In this document: positions 34,683-42,123 of the stretch, in pieces | How positions within the stretch are numbered: position 1 is the first letter of the stretch | How the letters are laid out: every line of letters begins with the position of its first letter | Source: Palsa-1447 sp964414785 | Lineage (GTDB): Bacteria; Verrucomicrobiota; Verrucomicrobiia; Opitutales; Opitutaceae | Reading direction: 5' to 3' | Assembly (NCBI GenBank): GCA_964414785.1 | Contig: CAYPXZ010000011.1 | Coordinates: forward strand, 26,103-90,102 | Length of the DNA: 64,000 nt | Notes under the pieces: generated by a model | What the model was told of the DNA's origin: nothing | The model's input: only the letters and a program-made list of their open reading frames with translations | Database searches by the model: none | Made by a program: the position numbers and the translations under genes

Positions 34683-35753
34683 GTGCGCATCCTGATATCC
34701 GGCATCTGCGGCTTTGCGGGGAACGCGATTGCGCGCGCACTCGCTGCAGCGGGCGGCGGACACGAGGTCTGCGGCTTCGACAATTTCATACGGCCGGGCA
34801 GCGAGGGCAACCGCGTCGACCTCAAGCGCCTCGGGATCCGGCTCATCCACGCCGACCTGCGCGCTGCGAGTGACGTCGACGCCCTTCCCCCGTGCGACTG
34901 GGTGATCGACGCGGCTGCCAACCCGAGCGTCCTTGCCGGCGTGGACGGGCTCTCCAGCTCGCGCCAGCTGGTCGAGCACAACCTGGGGGGCACCGTGAAC
35001 CTGCTCGAGTACTGCAAGCGCAACCGCTCGGGCCTCGTGCTCCTGAGCACGAGCCGCGTGTACAGCATCGCCCCCCTCGCCTCCCTGCCCCTGCGCGTGG
35101 AGGGCCGGGCCTTCAGGCCGGACGGGAAGGTCCTCCCCGCGGGGCTCAGTCCGCTCGGCGTTTCCGAGTCCTTCCCGACGGCCGCCCCCGTGTCGCTCTA
35201 CGGCGCGACCAAGCTCGCCAGCGAGGCGCTCGCCCTCGAATACGGGCACTCCTTCGCCATCCCGGTCTTCGTCAACCGCTGCGGCATCCTTGCGGGCGCG
35301 GGCCAGTTCGGCCGGCCCGACCAGGGGATCTTCGCATACTGGATAAACAGCCACCTGCGGCGGCGGCCGCTCAGGTATATCGGCTTCGGGGGGCACGGCC
35401 ACCAGGTGCGCGACTGCCTTCATCCCTCGGACCTGGTCCCTCTGATACTCTCCCAGATGTCCGCCGCGAAGGTGGACTTCGAGGACCGGCTCGTGAACGT
35501 GGGCGGCGGCGCCGAATCGGCCATGTCCCTGCTCCAGCTCACCGACTGGTGCGACGATCGTTTTGGAGCTCATCGCGTCTCCTCGGAGCCCGCGGGGCGC
35601 CCGTTCGACGTCCCCTGGATGGTGCTGGACGCCTCAAAGGCGGCCCGCGTCTGGGGCTGGAAGCCGAGGGTGTCGCCCCTGGCCATCCTGGAGGAGATCG
35701 CCGCCCACGCCGGCACCCACCCCGACTGGCTAGAGGTGTCGGCGCCGCTCTGA
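34683..35753 (+). CDS. Extended SDR epimerase, tyvelose-epimerase-like (second copy)
   Basis: A 356-residue extended SDR from GTG 34683. 'SGICGFAGN' (about residues 6-14) is the NAD motif and the catalytic pair is Tyr173/Lys177 ('LYGATK'). 'GQFGRPDQGIFAYWI' and 'GFGGHGHQVRDCLHPSD' closely match the RfbE/TyvE pattern (a DQG motif followed by QVRD). It thus belongs to the same broad group as the gene at 32962 but keeps the catalytic tyrosine. Its stop overlaps the start of the DPM1-like GT2 gene (TGATG), making a coupled epimerase-GT2 unit. Confidence 0.82.
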   Translation: MRILISGICGFAGNAIARALAAAGGGHEVCGFDNFIRPGSEGNRVDLKRLGIRLIHADLRAASDVDALPPCDWVIDAAANPSVLAGVDGLSSSRQLVEHNLGGTVNLLEYCKRNRSGLVLLSTSRVYSIAPLASLPLRVEGRAFRPDGKVLPAGLSPLGVSESFPTAAPVSLYGATKLASEALALEYGHSFAIPVFVNRCGILAGAGQFGRPDQGIFAYWINSHLRRRPLRYIGFGGHGHQVRDCLHPSDLVPLILSQMSAAKVDFEDRLVNVGGGAESAMSLLQLTDWCDDRFGAHRVSSEPAGRPFDVPWMVLDASKAARVWGWKPRVSPLAILEEIAAHAGTHPDWLEVSAPL

Positions 35754-36493
35754 TGAGCCTCGAGCTTTTCTCGGTCGTCGTTCCCGCCCGCGACGAGGAG
35801 GAGTCGCTTCCCTCGACCCTTCGGGACATCCACGCCGAATTTTCCCGGGAGGGGGTGCCCCACGAGATCGTCGTCGTTGACGACGGAAGCCGAGACGGCA
35901 CGTGGCAGGTCCTTCAGGCGCTCAAGGCCGAGATACCGACGCTCGTCCCCGTGCAGAATCCCGACCTGAACGGGTTTGGTAGGGCGATCACCTGCGGCTT
36001 TGGCCACGTCAAGGGCGACGCCGTCGTCGTCATGATGGCCGACGCCTCCGACCTGCCCGCCGACGCCGTCAGGTACTGGCGCCTCCTGTGCGAGGGGCAT
36101 GAATGCGTCTTCGGTAGCCGCTTCCTGCGAAAGGGCGACGTCGTCGACTACCCTCCCCTGAAGCTCCGCGTCAATCGCCTCGCGAACCTGTTCATCCGGG
36201 TCCTCTTCAACATCCCCCTAAACGACACGACGAATGCCTTCAAAGCCTACCGGCGCAGCGTGATCGAAGGATGCCGACCCTTCATGGCGCCGCATTTCAA
36301 CCTGACGGTCGAACTGCCCCTTAAGGCGATTGTGCGGGGCTACACCTGGACGGTCATCCCGATATCCTGGCGCAACCGCAGGCACGGCGTGGCCAAGCTG
36401 AAGATCAAGGAGATGGGCAGCCGCTATTTCTTCATCTGCATGTACGTCTGGCTCGAGAAGTACTTCAGCCGGGGCGACTACAAGAAGCGCTGA
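35753..36493 (+). CDS. DPM1-like GT2 glycosyltransferase (second copy)
   Basis: A 246-residue GT2 enzyme starting at ATG 35753. Motifs: 'VVVPARDEEESL', 'VVDDGSRDGTW' and 'MMADASDLPAD', the last in the place of the metal-binding DxD. No C-terminal membrane helix. The 'NRLANLFIRVLF' and 'FKAYRRSVIEGC' segments are typical of polyprenyl-phosphate-mannose-synthase-like proteins. Coupled to the tyvelose-epimerase-like gene upstream. A sugar could be loaded onto polyprenyl phosphate here and epimerised before or after (inference). Confidence 0.85.
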   Translation: MSLELFSVVVPARDEEESLPSTLRDIHAEFSREGVPHEIVVVDDGSRDGTWQVLQALKAEIPTLVPVQNPDLNGFGRAITCGFGHVKGDAVVVMMADASDLPADAVRYWRLLCEGHECVFGSRFLRKGDVVDYPPLKLRVNRLANLFIRVLFNIPLNDTTNAFKAYRRSVIEGCRPFMAPHFNLTVELPLKAIVRGYTWTVIPISWRNRRHGVAKLKIKEMGSRYFFICMYVWLEKYFSRGDYKKR

Positions 36494-36594
36494 CAGGGTT
36501 TGGCATTGGCCGCTGAGCCGGATTGACCCAAGGGAGGGTGCGGCTACGCTGCCCGAGAGACCCCGCCCGTGCGGCGCAGGGTTGAAATACCCTT

Positions 36595-36608
36595 GTTTCC
36601 GCGGAAAC
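36595..36608. promoter_or_regulatory. 14-bp perfect palindrome upstream of the rhamnose genes
   Basis: GTTTCCGCGGAAAC is a perfect palindrome 30 bp before the start codon at 36638, inside a 144-bp intergenic region that is the only promoter-sized gap before the dTDP-sugar genes. A possible -35-like TTGAAA lies at 36582. It is a candidate operator; no transcription factor can be named. Confidence 0.4.
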
Positions 36609-36637
36609 CTTCGGTTGTCTTAACCCTTCTCATTTCG

Positions 36638-37510
36638 ATGATTTATCTACTAGGTGGCTCCGGCTACGTCGGCCAGGCCTACCAGGCCTACTTCAAGCGC
36701 AAGGGCATGTCCTTTCGCAACCTACGGCGTGCCGAAGTCGATTACACCAATCCCAAAATCCTCAGGAATGCCATCGAAAGGGACCGGCCTGAGTTCCTCG
36801 TCAATGCGGCCGGATACACCGGCAAGCCCAACGTCGACGCGTGCGAGCTGCACAAGGCCGAGTGCCTGCTTGGCAACGCCGTCCTTCCCGGGATCGTCGC
36901 GGGGGCCTGCGAGGCCGCCGGAGTCCCGTGGGGCCACGTCTCGTCCGGATGCATCTACAGCGGCGATGGCCCCGGAGCCAACGGCTTCACCGAGCTCGAC
37001 CCCCCGAACTTCACCTTCCGCGCCAACCACTGCTCGTTCTACAGCGGCACGAAGGGCCTCGGCGAGGAGGTCCTTGCCGGGCGCCCGGACCTGTTCGTCT
37101 GGAGGCTGCGCATACCCTTTGACGGCGTGGAAAACCCGAGGAACTACCTGACGAAGCTCATGCGCTACAAGACGCTCCTCGAGGCCACCAACTCGATCTC
37201 GGAATTGGATGAGTTCGTCGAGGCGACCATGGCGTGCTGGGAGAAGCGGGTGCCCTTCGGGACCTACAACGTGACGAACCCGGGTAAGGTCACCACACAC
37301 GAGGTCGTCGAATTGATCCGCCGCTCGGGAGTCTGCAACAAGGAGTTCTCGTTCTTCAGCGATGAGGCCGAGTTCATGAAGGCCGCGGCCAAGACCCCGA
37401 GGTCCAACTGCGTCCTGGACCCCTCCAAGCTGGCGAAGGCCGGAATCAGCCTGACGCCCGTCCTTGAGGCAATCGAACGCGACCTGAGGGCCTGGAAGAA
37501 GGCCGCCTAG
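36638..37510 (+). CDS. RmlD-superfamily SDR resembling bifunctional 3,5-epimerase/4-reductase (NRS/ER, UER1-like)
   Basis: A 290-residue SDR starting at ATG 36638. 'GGSGYVG' (residues 6-12) binds NAD(P)H and the catalytic pair is Tyr135/Lys139 ('FYSGTK'). The segments 'NAAGYTGKPNVDACE', 'SSGCIY', 'PNFTF', 'NPRNYLTKLMRY', 'TNPGKVTTHEV' and 'TPRSNCVLD' match, in order, the plant nucleotide-rhamnose synthase/epimerase-reductase as I remember it, and less so bacterial RmlD. Cys105 and Lys173 fall where that enzyme's epimerisation acid/base residues are reported, with the same 68-residue spacing. No rmlC lies in the window, so this one enzyme could do both the 3,5-epimerisation and the 4-reduction to dTDP-L-rhamnose. 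Confidence 0.75.
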   Translation: MIYLLGGSGYVGQAYQAYFKRKGMSFRNLRRAEVDYTNPKILRNAIERDRPEFLVNAAGYTGKPNVDACELHKAECLLGNAVLPGIVAGACEAAGVPWGHVSSGCIYSGDGPGANGFTELDPPNFTFRANHCSFYSGTKGLGEEVLAGRPDLFVWRLRIPFDGVENPRNYLTKLMRYKTLLEATNSISELDEFVEATMACWEKRVPFGTYNVTNPGKVTTHEVVELIRRSGVCNKEFSFFSDEAEFMKAAAKTPRSNCVLDPSKLAKAGISLTPVLEAIERDLRAWKKAA

Positions 37511-37523
37511 ACCCGCACGCGCG

Positions 37524-38615
37524 ATGAACATCCTCGTCACAGGCGGCTGCGGGTTCATCGGAAGCAACTTCGTCCGGCAGGTCCTGCTCGACGCGAGCAG
37601 GAACGCGCGCAGGGTCGTGAACCTCGACAAGCTCACCTACGCGGGCAACCCGGCCAACCTCGTGGATGTCGCCGGCGACCCGAGGTACACCTTCGTCCGC
37701 GGGGACATCGGCGACGAGACCCTGGTCGCCGGGCTCCTCTACGAGCACGAGATCACGACCATCGTCAACTTCGCCGCGGAGAGCCATGTCGACCGGTCGA
37801 TAGACACGCCCGAGCCCTTCGTGCAGACCAACGTCCTAGGGACGCTGCGCCTCCTCAATGCCGCAAAGCGCCACTGGCTCGGACTCGCCTCCGAGGACCG
37901 GGACGACTTCCGTTTCCTGCACGTCTCGACCGACGAGGTCTACGGCACGCTTGGGGCCCAGGACCGGGCCTTCACCGAGGCGACCGCCTTTGCCCCCAAC
38001 TCCCCTTACGCCGCCTCCAAGGCGGCGAGCGACCACCTCGTCCGCGCCTACCACCACACCTTTGGGCTGCCGACCCTCACCACGAACTGCTCGAACAACT
38101 ACGGGCCGTTCCATTTCCCGGAAAAGCTGATCCCGCTCGTCATCCTCAACGCGCTCGAGGGCAAGCCGCTGCCGATCTACGGCGATGGCAAGCAGATCCG
38201 GGACTGGCTCTTCGTCGAGGACCATTGCCGGGCCATTTCGCTGGTCCTCAAGCGGGGCCGCCCCGGCGAGACGTACAATGTCGGCGGGCTCAACGAGCAG
38301 ACCAACGTGCACGTGGTGCGGCTGATCTGCTCGCTCCTGGACGGGCGCTCGCCGCGGGCCGACGGCCTGTCCTACACGGAGCAGGTCGCCTTTGTCGCGG
38401 ACCGTCCCGGGCATGACCGGCGGTACGCGATCGACTGCTCAAAGATCCAGCGCGAGCTCGGCTGGCGGCCGGTTGAGTCCTTCGAGACGGGTCTCGCCAA
38501 GACCGTGGACTGGTTCCTTGCGAACCGCTCCTGGTGCAACGACATCACCATCAAGAAATACGCCCGCGAGAGGCTCGGTAAGGCCGCGCGCGGGGACACC
38601 AACCCACCCCTATGA
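37524..38615 (+). CDS. rmlB: dTDP-glucose 4,6-dehydratase (RmlB)
   Basis: A 363-residue extended SDR of full RmlB length. 'TGGCGFIGSNF' (residues 6-16) binds NAD, 'VSTDEVYG' holds the catalytic Asp-Glu pair, Tyr162/Lys166 ('YAASK') complete the active site, and 'NNYGPFHFPEKLIP' and 'GKQIRDWLFVEDHC' are RmlB signature segments. Converts dTDP-glucose to dTDP-4-keto-6-deoxyglucose. It follows the UER1-like gene by 13 bp and overlaps rmlA by ATGA. Confidence 0.95.
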   Translation: MNILVTGGCGFIGSNFVRQVLLDASRNARRVVNLDKLTYAGNPANLVDVAGDPRYTFVRGDIGDETLVAGLLYEHEITTIVNFAAESHVDRSIDTPEPFVQTNVLGTLRLLNAAKRHWLGLASEDRDDFRFLHVSTDEVYGTLGAQDRAFTEATAFAPNSPYAASKAASDHLVRAYHHTFGLPTLTTNCSNNYGPFHFPEKLIPLVILNALEGKPLPIYGDGKQIRDWLFVEDHCRAISLVLKRGRPGETYNVGGLNEQTNVHVVRLICSLLDGRSPRADGLSYTEQVAFVADRPGHDRRYAIDCSKIQRELGWRPVESFETGLAKTVDWFLANRSWCNDITIKKYARERLGKAARGDTNPPL

Positions 38616-39487
38616 ATCGCAAAGGCATCATCCTGGCCGGCGGCTCGGGCACTCGGCTCTACCCGCTCACGATCGCGGTGAGCAAGCAGCTCATGCCCGT
38701 GTACGACAAGCCGATGGTGTATTACCCGCTGTCGGCGCTGATGATGGCGGGGATCCGCGACGTCCTTGTGATCTCAACCCCGCAGGACCTGCCGCTCTTC
38801 CGCCAGCTTCTTGGCGACGGCTCCAACCTAGGGATCCATCTCGAATATGCCGAGCAGCCCCACCCGGAGGGCCTCGCCCAGGCATTCCTGATCGGTGCCG
38901 GGTTCGTCGGGGATTCGCCGAGCACGCTCATCCTGGGTGACAACCTCTTCTACGGCCACGACCTTGCAGCCGCATTCGCCGCCGCGAACGCCCGCACCGC
39001 GGGGGCGACGATTTTCGGCTACCACGTTGCGAACCCCTCCGCCTACGGCGTCGTCGAGTTCGCCAAGGACGGGCGCGTGCTCTCCCTCGAGGAGAAACCC
39101 AGGGAGCCCAAGTCCAACTACGCCATCCCCGGGGTCTATTTCTACGACGGCGAGGTGGTCGGCCTGGCTCGGCAACTCAAGCCGTCCAAGCGCGGTGAGC
39201 TCGAGATAACGGACCTGAACCGCCTCTACCTGGAGGCCGGCCTGCTCCACGTCGAGGTCCTGGGCCGGGGCACCGCCTGGCTCGACACCGGGACCCATGA
39301 CTCGCTCCTTGAGGCGGCGGAATTCGTCCACGTCATCGAGAACCGGCAGGGGTTGAAGATCGCATGCCTTGAGGAGATCGCGTGGCGGCAGGGCTGGATC
39401 GACGACGCCAAGCTGGAGGCCAACATCGCGAGGCTCGGCAGGTCGAGCTACGCCCAATACCTTCGCAGGTTGCTTGACGGGCAATAG
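38612..39487 (+). CDS. rmlA: Glucose-1-phosphate thymidylyltransferase (RmlA)
   Basis: A 291-residue nucleotidyltransferase with 'LAGGSGTRLYP' at residues 8-18, 'VSKQLMPVYDKPMVYYPLS' catalytic-loop residues in the expected place, 'ILGDNLFYG' (metal-binding Asp) and 'EKPREPKSNYAIPG'. Length and C-terminal 'EEIAWRQGWID' segment are those of the long-form RmlA tetramer. Makes dTDP-glucose from dTTP and glucose 1-phosphate. ATG overlaps the rmlB stop. Confidence 0.95.
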   Translation: MNRKGIILAGGSGTRLYPLTIAVSKQLMPVYDKPMVYYPLSALMMAGIRDVLVISTPQDLPLFRQLLGDGSNLGIHLEYAEQPHPEGLAQAFLIGAGFVGDSPSTLILGDNLFYGHDLAAAFAAANARTAGATIFGYHVANPSAYGVVEFAKDGRVLSLEEKPREPKSNYAIPGVYFYDGEVVGLARQLKPSKRGELEITDLNRLYLEAGLLHVEVLGRGTAWLDTGTHDSLLEAAEFVHVIENRQGLKIACLEEIAWRQGWIDDAKLEANIARLGRSSYAQYLRRLLDGQ

Positions 39488-39491
39488 GAGG
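39486..39491 (+). promoter_or_regulatory. Strong Shine-Dalgarno supporting a GTG start
   Basis: AGGAGG-type sequence (TAGGAGGC) about 10 bases before GTG 39501 and just after the rmlA stop. It decides the start of the glycosyltransferase gene, which lacks an upstream ATG near the first beta strand. Confidence 0.7.
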
Positions 39492-39500
39492 CTGGCACCC

Positions 39501-40457
39501 GTGTCATCGAGGAGCCCCGGCCAGCCGCACCTGAGCGTCGTCACGCCGCTGTACAACTGCCTTCCCCTCTCGCAGGCCATGGTGGCGAGCCTTAGGGCGA
39601 CGATCCCCCCCGGGGTCCGGTACGAGGTGATCCTCGTCGACGACGGTAGCACCGATGGCACGCGAAAATGGCTGGAGAGCCTGGGCGAACCCTTCCGGGT
39701 CGTCCTCAACGAGCGAAACATCGGTTTCGGCGCGGCGACGAACCGCGGCGCGGCGCTGGCGCGAGGCAGGGTCCTTGCCCTTCTCAACAATGACCTTGTC
39801 CTGAAACCCGGCTGGCTGGGGCCCATGCTCTGGGCCCTGCGGCTTCTCGGGCCCCGGGCGGGGCTTGTCGGCAATGTGCAGCTTGACGCCGCAAACGGGG
39901 AGGTCGACCACGCCGGGATCGCCGTCAACGAGAAGGGCAAGCCGGAGCACATCCGGAGTGTTCCAGGCCGCGTGTCGCGCCTCATGCGTCCTATCAGGGG
40001 CGTGTTCGCCGTCACCGGGGCCTGCCTCCTTGTGCGGACGAAGACCTGGCGTCGCCTGGGGGGTTTCGACGAGTCCTACGTGAACGGGTGCGAGGATGTG
40101 GACCTGTGCCTGCGAGCCAGCGCCGCGGGCCTAGTGAACGTGGTCGCGCTCGGCAGCCGGGTTGTGCACCACATAAGCGCCTCCCCCGGCCGGAAGCTTC
40201 GGGACGAGCAGAATTCATGGAGCCTGGCCCGCCGGTGGCGCGAGCGCCTGGCCCAGGAGATATGCAGGGAATGGACCTGGGACTATTTTTGCCAGATCCT
40301 CCCCGACCCGCGTGATTTTCCTGACACTAGGGATGCCTTGAAGACTGCCCTTTATCTGCTCCACCTCTACCGAAAGCCGCCCGAGGTCGCGCTCGTCGTA
40401 AAACGGGCGGTTGTCGACGTGGAGCTCGCCCGTTGGCAGAAAATGTTCTCATCTTGA
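39501..40457 (+). CDS. GT2 glycosyltransferase (rhamnosyltransferase-like)
   Basis: A 318-residue GT2 enzyme from GTG 39501. 'SVVTPLYNC', 'VDDGSTDGT', 'LLNNDLVL' (donor/metal site) and 'GGFDESYVNGCEDVDLC' (acceptor-side ED motif) are all present. The NND and ED-containing motifs are common in rhamnosyl- and other hexosyltransferases of O-antigen loci, and the gene directly follows rmlA, so dTDP-rhamnose is a reasonable donor guess. No membrane helix. Confidence 0.85.
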   Translation: MSSRSPGQPHLSVVTPLYNCLPLSQAMVASLRATIPPGVRYEVILVDDGSTDGTRKWLESLGEPFRVVLNERNIGFGAATNRGAALARGRVLALLNNDLVLKPGWLGPMLWALRLLGPRAGLVGNVQLDAANGEVDHAGIAVNEKGKPEHIRSVPGRVSRLMRPIRGVFAVTGACLLVRTKTWRRLGGFDESYVNGCEDVDLCLRASAAGLVNVVALGSRVVHHISASPGRKLRDEQNSWSLARRWRERLAQEICREWTWDYFCQILPDPRDFPDTRDALKTALYLLHLYRKPPEVALVVKRAVVDVELARWQKMFSS

Positions 40458-42112
40458 CCATGGAACCCTTCCATCGCACCGCCCCCTTTGGCGGCGCCTT
40501 TGCCCGGCGCTTTACGCGGTACTCGGGCATCTACTTCGACGAATTCGCCACGAATTCGGCTTGGATCCGGGAAACCGGCATCATCCACCTGCCTCCGGTT
40601 GCGGACGTGGCCTCGATTATCGTAAAGGGCGAGTTCCGCACGCATTCCCTCGCTCGCGGCATTGAATCGGGCTTCCCCATCCTCGACCTTTTTGCCGACG
40701 GGATGTCCGCCGGTACCGTCACCGCAAAAACCCCGGGGCCTTGGGAGGTGAAGATTGCGCTCGATCCGGCGAACGCAAAGCGGGGATCCGCCATCTACCT
40801 GACGCTTCGCGGGACACGGCTGACGAACGCGCTAGCGTGGCTCGGGCGCATCACGCGCCTGCCCTTCATCCGGCGCTACCGCGCCCAGAACAAGAACCGC
40901 CAACTGAGGCTCATGGCCATCACCTCCGAGTCGGGAGAGCCGATCTATGATTTCTCGAAAAGGGAGAGCCCGTACTCGGCCATTTTCGGGCGCACCCACA
41001 CGCGCACGGGAATCAATGTCGTCGGCTTCCTGACCGCCGATCTCGGGATTGGCGAATCGGCCCGCTGCATGGTGAGGGCTGCGGACGCGGCATCCATACC
41101 GATCGCCCTTGTTCCGCTTAAATTAAACTGCCTCAATAGGATGGGAGACCTGACGTTCGCAGGACGCCTCCAGGACTCCAATCCGTACGGCGCCAATGTG
41201 ATCCATATCGACCCGCCGGTCGCCCGCGACATCGACCATCACCATGGACCGGAGTTCATGAGGAACCGGTTCAACATTGGGTACTTTGCATGGGAATTGC
41301 CCGAGTTCCCGGACTCGTGGATGTCATCCCTCGACCACTTCGACGAGATCTGGTGCCCGAGCGACTTTGTGCGCGAGTCGCTCGCGCTGAAGGCGCCGCT
41401 GCCGGTGCTCACCATGGCCCATTCCATCGCCTTCGAGCGCCCGACGCAGGACAAGACGGCCCTGCGCGCCCGGTTCGGCCTTCCGGCTGATCGCTTCCTT
41501 TTCCTGAGCCTCTTCGACCTGAACTCCTATACGGCGCGGAAGAATCCGCGGGCCGTCATCGAGGCGTTCAGGAAGTCGGGACTGGCCGGAGGCAGGGCGT
41601 CGCTCGTCATCAAGGTCCACAATGCGGAGGCAAACCCGGCTGATTTTGCCGCGCTTAACGATTCCGTCCGCGATCTTCCGGGAACCGTCATCCTTAGCGG
41701 CACGTTCCCCCGGGCCGACATCTACGCCCTCGAGGCGGCATGCGACTGCTTCGTCTCGCTTCACCGCGCAGAGGGTTTCGGCCTGGCGATTGCCGAGAGC
41801 ATGTACCTCGGCAAGCCGGTCATCTCGACCAACTGGTCGGCCACCGCCGAGTACGTGAATTCCGAGAATGGATACCCGGTGCGCTACTCCTTGGTCACGC
41901 TCGCCGAGAACAACGGCCCCTACTCAAAGGGCTCCACATGGGCCGACCCCGATGTCGGGCATGCCGCCGATCTCATGAGGCGGGTCGCATCCGACCCGGC
42001 CGAGGCCGCGCGCATGGGCGAGGCTGCGCGCCTGACGATCGAACAGAGGTTCTCACCCGCCGTCATCGGCGCGCGGTACCGCCGACGACTCGAGGCGATC
42101 GCCTACCTTTAG
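40433..42112 (+). CDS. GT4 glycosyltransferase
   Basis: A 559-residue GT-B enzyme. The C-terminal half has the GT4 pattern: 'FLSLFDLNSYTARKNP' at the start of the donor domain and 'EGFGLAIAESMYLGKPVISTN' (EX7E-like motif) in the nucleotide site. The N-terminal ~190 residues have an extra region before the usual acceptor domain ('VVGFLTADLGIGESAR'). The start is uncertain: TTG 40433 gives a natural first strand ('NVLILTME') but overlaps the preceding gene by 25 bp; ATG 40460 would cut into it. Donor unknown. Confidence 0.8.
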   Translation: MAENVLILTMEPFHRTAPFGGAFARRFTRYSGIYFDEFATNSAWIRETGIIHLPPVADVASIIVKGEFRTHSLARGIESGFPILDLFADGMSAGTVTAKTPGPWEVKIALDPANAKRGSAIYLTLRGTRLTNALAWLGRITRLPFIRRYRAQNKNRQLRLMAITSESGEPIYDFSKRESPYSAIFGRTHTRTGINVVGFLTADLGIGESARCMVRAADAASIPIALVPLKLNCLNRMGDLTFAGRLQDSNPYGANVIHIDPPVARDIDHHHGPEFMRNRFNIGYFAWELPEFPDSWMSSLDHFDEIWCPSDFVRESLALKAPLPVLTMAHSIAFERPTQDKTALRARFGLPADRFLFLSLFDLNSYTARKNPRAVIEAFRKSGLAGGRASLVIKVHNAEANPADFAALNDSVRDLPGTVILSGTFPRADIYALEAACDCFVSLHRAEGFGLAIAESMYLGKPVISTNWSATAEYVNSENGYPVRYSLVTLAENNGPYSKGSTWADPDVGHAADLMRRVASDPAEAARMGEAARLTIEQRFSPAVIGARYRRRLEAIAYL

Positions 42113-42123
42113 AGGCGGCCCCG

